Positions 5,830-7,569 of a DNA stretch of 7,569 bases are shown in pieces. The position numbers and the translations under genes were made by a program. Location: assembly GCA_938037185.1 (NCBI GenBank), contig CALHQK010000069.1, positions 1 to 7,569 on the forward strand. Reading direction: 5' to 3'. The notes under the pieces were generated by a model that worked only from the letters and a program-made list of their open reading frames with translations, searched no databases and was not told the origin of the DNA. Source of the DNA: an uncultured Riemerella sp. (GTDB lineage Bacteria; Bacteroidota; Bacteroidia; Flavobacteriales; Weeksellaceae). Numbering within the stretch: position 1 is the stretch's first letter; each line of letters starts with the position of its first letter.

Positions 5830-6036
5830 ATGACCAGAGAAGATATACTATTAAAAGTCTTGCAGTTTGACAGCCAATACGAACGGGTATTTACCGCCTT
5901 TGAAAGGATATATATCCAGTATGAGCGGGCGAAGATTTTGCAGGACGAAGAGTTTACCCAGCCCGAGAAACTGGAGAAGAAAATAAACGATGTGTTCATG
6001 AGAACACTGCGGATAAAATGGAAACCTTATAACTAA
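5830..6036 (+). CDS. 68-aa hypothetical protein
   Basis: A short, mostly helical protein, unrecognised. It is rich in Tyr, Phe, Arg and Glu (FDSQYERVFTAFERIYIQYE), with two likely amphipathic helices and a basic C-terminus (TLRIKWKPYN). No membrane segment or metal-binding motif is seen. It lies 10 bases after the second ATPase gene and 14 bases before the next small gene, in the same direction, so it belongs to the early operon. The ATG at 5830 is the only start that fits the spacing. Confidence 0.65.
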   Translation: MTREDILLKVLQFDSQYERVFTAFERIYIQYERAKILQDEEFTQPEKLEKKINDVFMRTLRIKWKPYN

Positions 6037-6050
6037 AAAAATAAAAAGAC

Positions 6051-6218
6051 ATGACAGAACTATTTGAGCCTAATTTAGAAGAAATAGAGGCAATGATAAA
6101 AGAGACCGAGGCACGGATGGAAGATGCCGAAAGCCTTGCCGAATGGAAAGAATTACAGCACCAGCTGGATGAATTATTAGAAAAGCAAAAAGAATTATTA
6201 GAAAATCAAGAAAAATAA
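6051..6218 (+). CDS. 55-aa acidic coiled-coil peptide
   Basis: A frame from the ATG at 6051 to TAA at 6216-6218. It encodes an acidic, almost entirely helical peptide (ETEARMEDAESLAEWKELQ) with a leucine-containing heptad tail. The tail holds a tandem 21-bp repeat (6171-6191 and 6192-6212, 19 of 21 bases the same) giving ELLEKQK followed by ELLENQE, so it could have grown by duplication. It probably forms a coiled-coil dimer or binds another early protein. The gene lies six bases before the DUF3164 gene and is co-directional. Function unknown. Confidence 0.6.
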   Translation: MTELFEPNLEEIEAMIKETEARMEDAESLAEWKELQHQLDELLEKQKELLENQEK

Positions 6219-6224
6219 AAGATT

Positions 6225-6887
6225 ATGACAACAATAGATTTAGCACAGCTCACGGATGAGCAGAAAAAGGCTTTGCAAGACCAACTAAAAGAGGAGGAAA
6301 AAGCCAAGAAAGAGAAGAAAATACAGGACAGAGCTACTTACAAGCAGTTGTCCGAGGAATTTGTCCTTAATGATATTGACTTGATTATTAGTCATCATGG
6401 AGTACAAGAGGATTTGATTAAAAAGGTGTTCAGTGACTATGAACCAATCAAGGCATTGAAAGCAGAAGTTTATGGTATTGAAATCAATGACCAAGACAGC
6501 CACACCTCAACACTAAAAGACGGCTCGGCAAGTATCACTATCGGTTATAATGTGAGCATTGGATTTGACGGCACGGAGTCCGCGGGAGTGGAGAAAATAA
6601 AAGAGTTCATCAGTTCCCTTGCAGATGATAATGATAAAGTCAAAAAACTCTCCAAAATGGTCAATACATTCCTTAAGCCAAATGTCAAGACAGGAATGCT
6701 CAACCCATCTAAAATCATTGAACTTTCCAAACTTCGTGATGAGTTTAACGATGAGAGGTTTAACGAAGGACTGGATATTATCTTCAATGCTCAACAACGC
6801 AGACAAAACAGCATGTATATCAGCGGTTGGAAGTTTGTCCAAGTAGATGGAGTGCCGAAGAAATTAGAGTTTAGATTTACAATTTAA
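6225..6887 (+). CDS. DUF3164 family protein
   Basis: A 220-aa protein that I place in DUF3164, a family common in the early regions of Mu-like phages, usually downstream of the B gene, with no established function. The N-terminus (about 8-40) is a charged Lys/Glu-rich helix. Family-like features follow: a DGSASITIGYNVSIGFDG segment (99-116), a helix, then KTGMLNPSKIIELSKLRDEF (155-174) continuing into NDERFNEGLDII, and a closing strand NSMYISGWKFVQVDG (195-209). The order matches members from Mu-like phages of Pseudomonas as I remember them; a profile search was not possible. The stop at 6885-6887 touches the next frame. Confidence 0.7.
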   Translation: MTTIDLAQLTDEQKKALQDQLKEEEKAKKEKKIQDRATYKQLSEEFVLNDIDLIISHHGVQEDLIKKVFSDYEPIKALKAEVYGIEINDQDSHTSTLKDGSASITIGYNVSIGFDGTESAGVEKIKEFISSLADDNDKVKKLSKMVNTFLKPNVKTGMLNPSKIIELSKLRDEFNDERFNEGLDIIFNAQQRRQNSMYISGWKFVQVDGVPKKLEFRFTI

Positions 6888-6890
6888 ATG

Positions 6891-6914
6891 ACCTTTAAAA
6901 ATAATTTAAAAATG
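6891..6914 (+). promoter_or_regulatory. TTTAAA-repeat leader that sets the start of the Acb2-like gene
   Basis: The bases CTTTAAAAATAATTTAAAA before the ATG at 6912 match, with one extra base, the leader before the ATG at 1601 (CTTTAAATATTATTTAAA). This argues that the true start is 6912 rather than the in-frame ATG at 6888, because the leader would otherwise be coding. No Shine-Dalgarno sequence is present. Confidence 0.35.
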
Positions 6915-7136
6915 GAAACATTAGGAAAACAAAGAGTAAGAATTGGAGAAAAAGAACCCGACCAAGTGGTTTCTGTAAAATTAAAAATCGCAGGTATTAT
7001 TGATGAGTTGGAGCACTTGAGAGGAGACAGAAACACCTCCCCTGCAAGCGGAGAAAAGCAAAGGCTTATTTCTCTTGCACAGACAAAATTAGAGGAGGCA
7101 TGCATGTTTGCCGTAAAGGCGCTGTATACTGAATAA
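6912..7136 (+). CDS. Acb2/Tad1-hairpin-like protein (probable anti-CBASS sponge)
   Basis: A 74-aa protein made of two helices: about 17-38 (VVSVKLKIAGIIDELEHL) and 48-72 (EKQRLISLAQTKLEEACMFA), joined by a polar turn. This pattern, above all the second helix with SLAQTKLEEACMFAVKAL, resembles the Acb2 family and the shared helical hairpin of Acb2 and Tad1. Acb2 proteins are hexamers that bind cyclic di- and trinucleotides made by CBASS and so block effector activation. An ATG at 6888 would add eight residues, but 6912 is preferred from the leader. It follows the DUF3164 gene closely and precedes an elbow-like element and an HsdS-like gene, so it may open a counter-defence module. The assignment is from memory of the family, not a search. 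Confidence 0.6.
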   Translation: METLGKQRVRIGEKEPDQVVSVKLKIAGIIDELEHLRGDRNTSPASGEKQRLISLAQTKLEEACMFAVKALYTE

Positions 7137-7149
7137 TCCTCAAAACCTT

Positions 7150-7189
7150 TCCGCACAGGCAGGCACCGATGTTCGAGCCATCGGGCGGA
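7150..7189 (+). ncRNA. tRNA-elbow-like element E2 upstream of the HsdS-like gene
   Basis: Same geometry as the element at 2170-2209: an outer 5-bp stem (TCCGC 7150-7154 with GCGGA 7185-7189, extendable by a T-G pair), an 11-nt segment ACAGGCAGGCA (7155-7165), a perfect 6-bp stem (CCGATG 7166-7171 with CATCGG 7179-7184) and the 7-nt loop TTCGAGC. Against the first copy the paired bases change on both sides, while the loop differs only at its last base and the 11-nt segment keeps A, GGCA and CA at the same positions. It begins 13 bases after the Acb2-like stop and ends 16 bases before the ATG at 7206. The A-rich spacer (CAAAAATAATAAAG) resembles the one after the first copy. Confidence 0.5.
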
Positions 7190-7205
7190 GCAAAAATAAT
7201 AAAGT

Positions 7206-7569
7206 ATGAATAAACTTAATATTATAACCAAACTTTCGGACTGCACGGAAATATTAACAGGGAAAAACATAGACAAAAGCAAAACCAATGAACAAGGAAA
7301 CGGAACGCCCTACATCACAGGGGCTTCGGATATTGTTAAAGGTCAAATCCAATGCAGACGCTTTGTGGTTGAGGAACAAATCAAAAACCCTACTATCGCA
7401 ATAAAAGGCGATATTATCATCAGCACCGTGGGTACGATTGGGAAAATTGGCATGATGACTATTGACAGAGCTGTTTTAAGCGGGCATTGTGCGATTATCC
7501 GCCCGAAAAAAGGCGTAAGCCTTCCGTATCTGGTTGCCGCTGTTTCTCGATTGGTGCTGGATATTTGTC
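7206..7569 (+). CDS. type I restriction-modification specificity subunit (HsdS-like), 3' end beyond the window
   Basis: The frame from the ATG at 7206 runs off the window after 121 residues. It starts directly in a target-recognition domain: LSDCTEILTGKNIDKSKT, then GTPYITGASDIVKGQ, KGDIIISTVGTIGKIGMM, and LSGHCAIIRPKKGVSLPYL. These are the usual landmarks of HsdS target-recognition domains, which bind one half of a split recognition site and pair with HsdM and HsdR. Whether it is a full two-domain or a half-length subunit, and whether hsdM and hsdR follow, cannot be seen. In a phage early region it could be part of a carried restriction system or an orphan subunit that redirects a host methyltransferase. 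A divergent or host-derived gene beyond a phage end is less likely given the co-directional spacing. Confidence 0.8.
   Translation, partial: MNKLNIITKLSDCTEILTGKNIDKSKTNEQGNGTPYITGASDIVKGQIQCRRFVVEEQIKNPTIAIKGDIIISTVGTIGKIGMMTIDRAVLSGHCAIIRPKKGVSLPYLVAAVSRLVLDIC

Noticed and set aside
7115..7191. A complete tRNA gene or a tRNA-based attachment site at the second T-arm
   Set aside because: The 5' strand of the stem lies only 11 nt before the T arm, and the upstream bases are the end of the Acb2-like gene. The two copies share only short identical runs, so they are not att repeats.
6884..7288. Minus-strand frame of 134 aa across the Acb2-like gene, element E2 and the HsdS-like start
   Set aside because: It runs through two plus-strand genes and the elbow element, and its translation shows no domain.
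1..7569. CRISPR array, insertion sequence or retron
   Set aside because: No regularly spaced repeats, no IS-type terminal repeats around a transposase and no reverse transcriptase are present; the only transposase is the Mu A-like phage protein.

Overview
The window reads as the left, early region of a Mu-like transposable phage or prophage in a member of the Bacteroidota, probably a flavobacterium. Grounds for the host: AT-rich DNA (about 40% GC by eye), A/T-rich leaders without Shine-Dalgarno sequences before most genes, a -7 element of the TAnnTTTG type, and a Mu A-type transposase that carries Glu-Cys-Glu where phage Mu has its second catalytic Asp. The genus cannot be read from the sequence. 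The Mu-like call rests on gene order: a leftward S24-type repressor, then a divergent small HTH gene (Ner/Cro position), small unknown genes, an A-type DDE transposase, a B-type AAA ATPase, a second P-loop ATPase, and a DUF3164 protein.

Layout. 1-195 is AT-rich non-coding DNA that may lie close to the phage end. 196-852 (minus) is the repressor. 853-926 is the divergent switch region, with a perfect 14-bp palindrome that recurs inside the repressor gene. 927-1577 holds three small rightward genes: an HTH protein, a 93-aa unknown and a 48-aa one-helix membrane peptide. 1601-2237 is the odd part. A small reading frame begins normally but turns into improbable protein near 1785. The following ~380 bases are richer in G+C, have open frames on both strands and contain several nested inverted repeats. 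They end in a compact element shaped like a tRNA elbow, 29 bases before the transposase start. 2238-5819 encodes transposase A, ATPase B and the second ATPase. 5830-6887 encodes a 68-aa unknown, a 55-aa coiled-coil peptide and the DUF3164 protein. 6912-7136 encodes a short two-helix protein that I read as an Acb2/Tad1-hairpin (anti-CBASS) protein. It is followed by a second elbow-like element of identical geometry and then by a type I restriction specificity (HsdS-like) gene cut by the window end.

How it fits together. The repressor and the Ner-like protein would set lysogeny versus lytic growth at the divergent promoters. A and B carry out replicative transposition; the second ATPase and DUF3164 belong to the same early operon but their roles are unknown. 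The Acb2-like and HsdS-like genes look like an added counter-defence or host-modification module. The strongest candidate for something undescribed is the pair of elbow-like elements at 2170-2209 and 7150-7189: stem sequences differ in compensating ways, while the T-loop and a GGCA in the 11-nt D-loop-like segment are kept, and each sits just upstream of a start codon.
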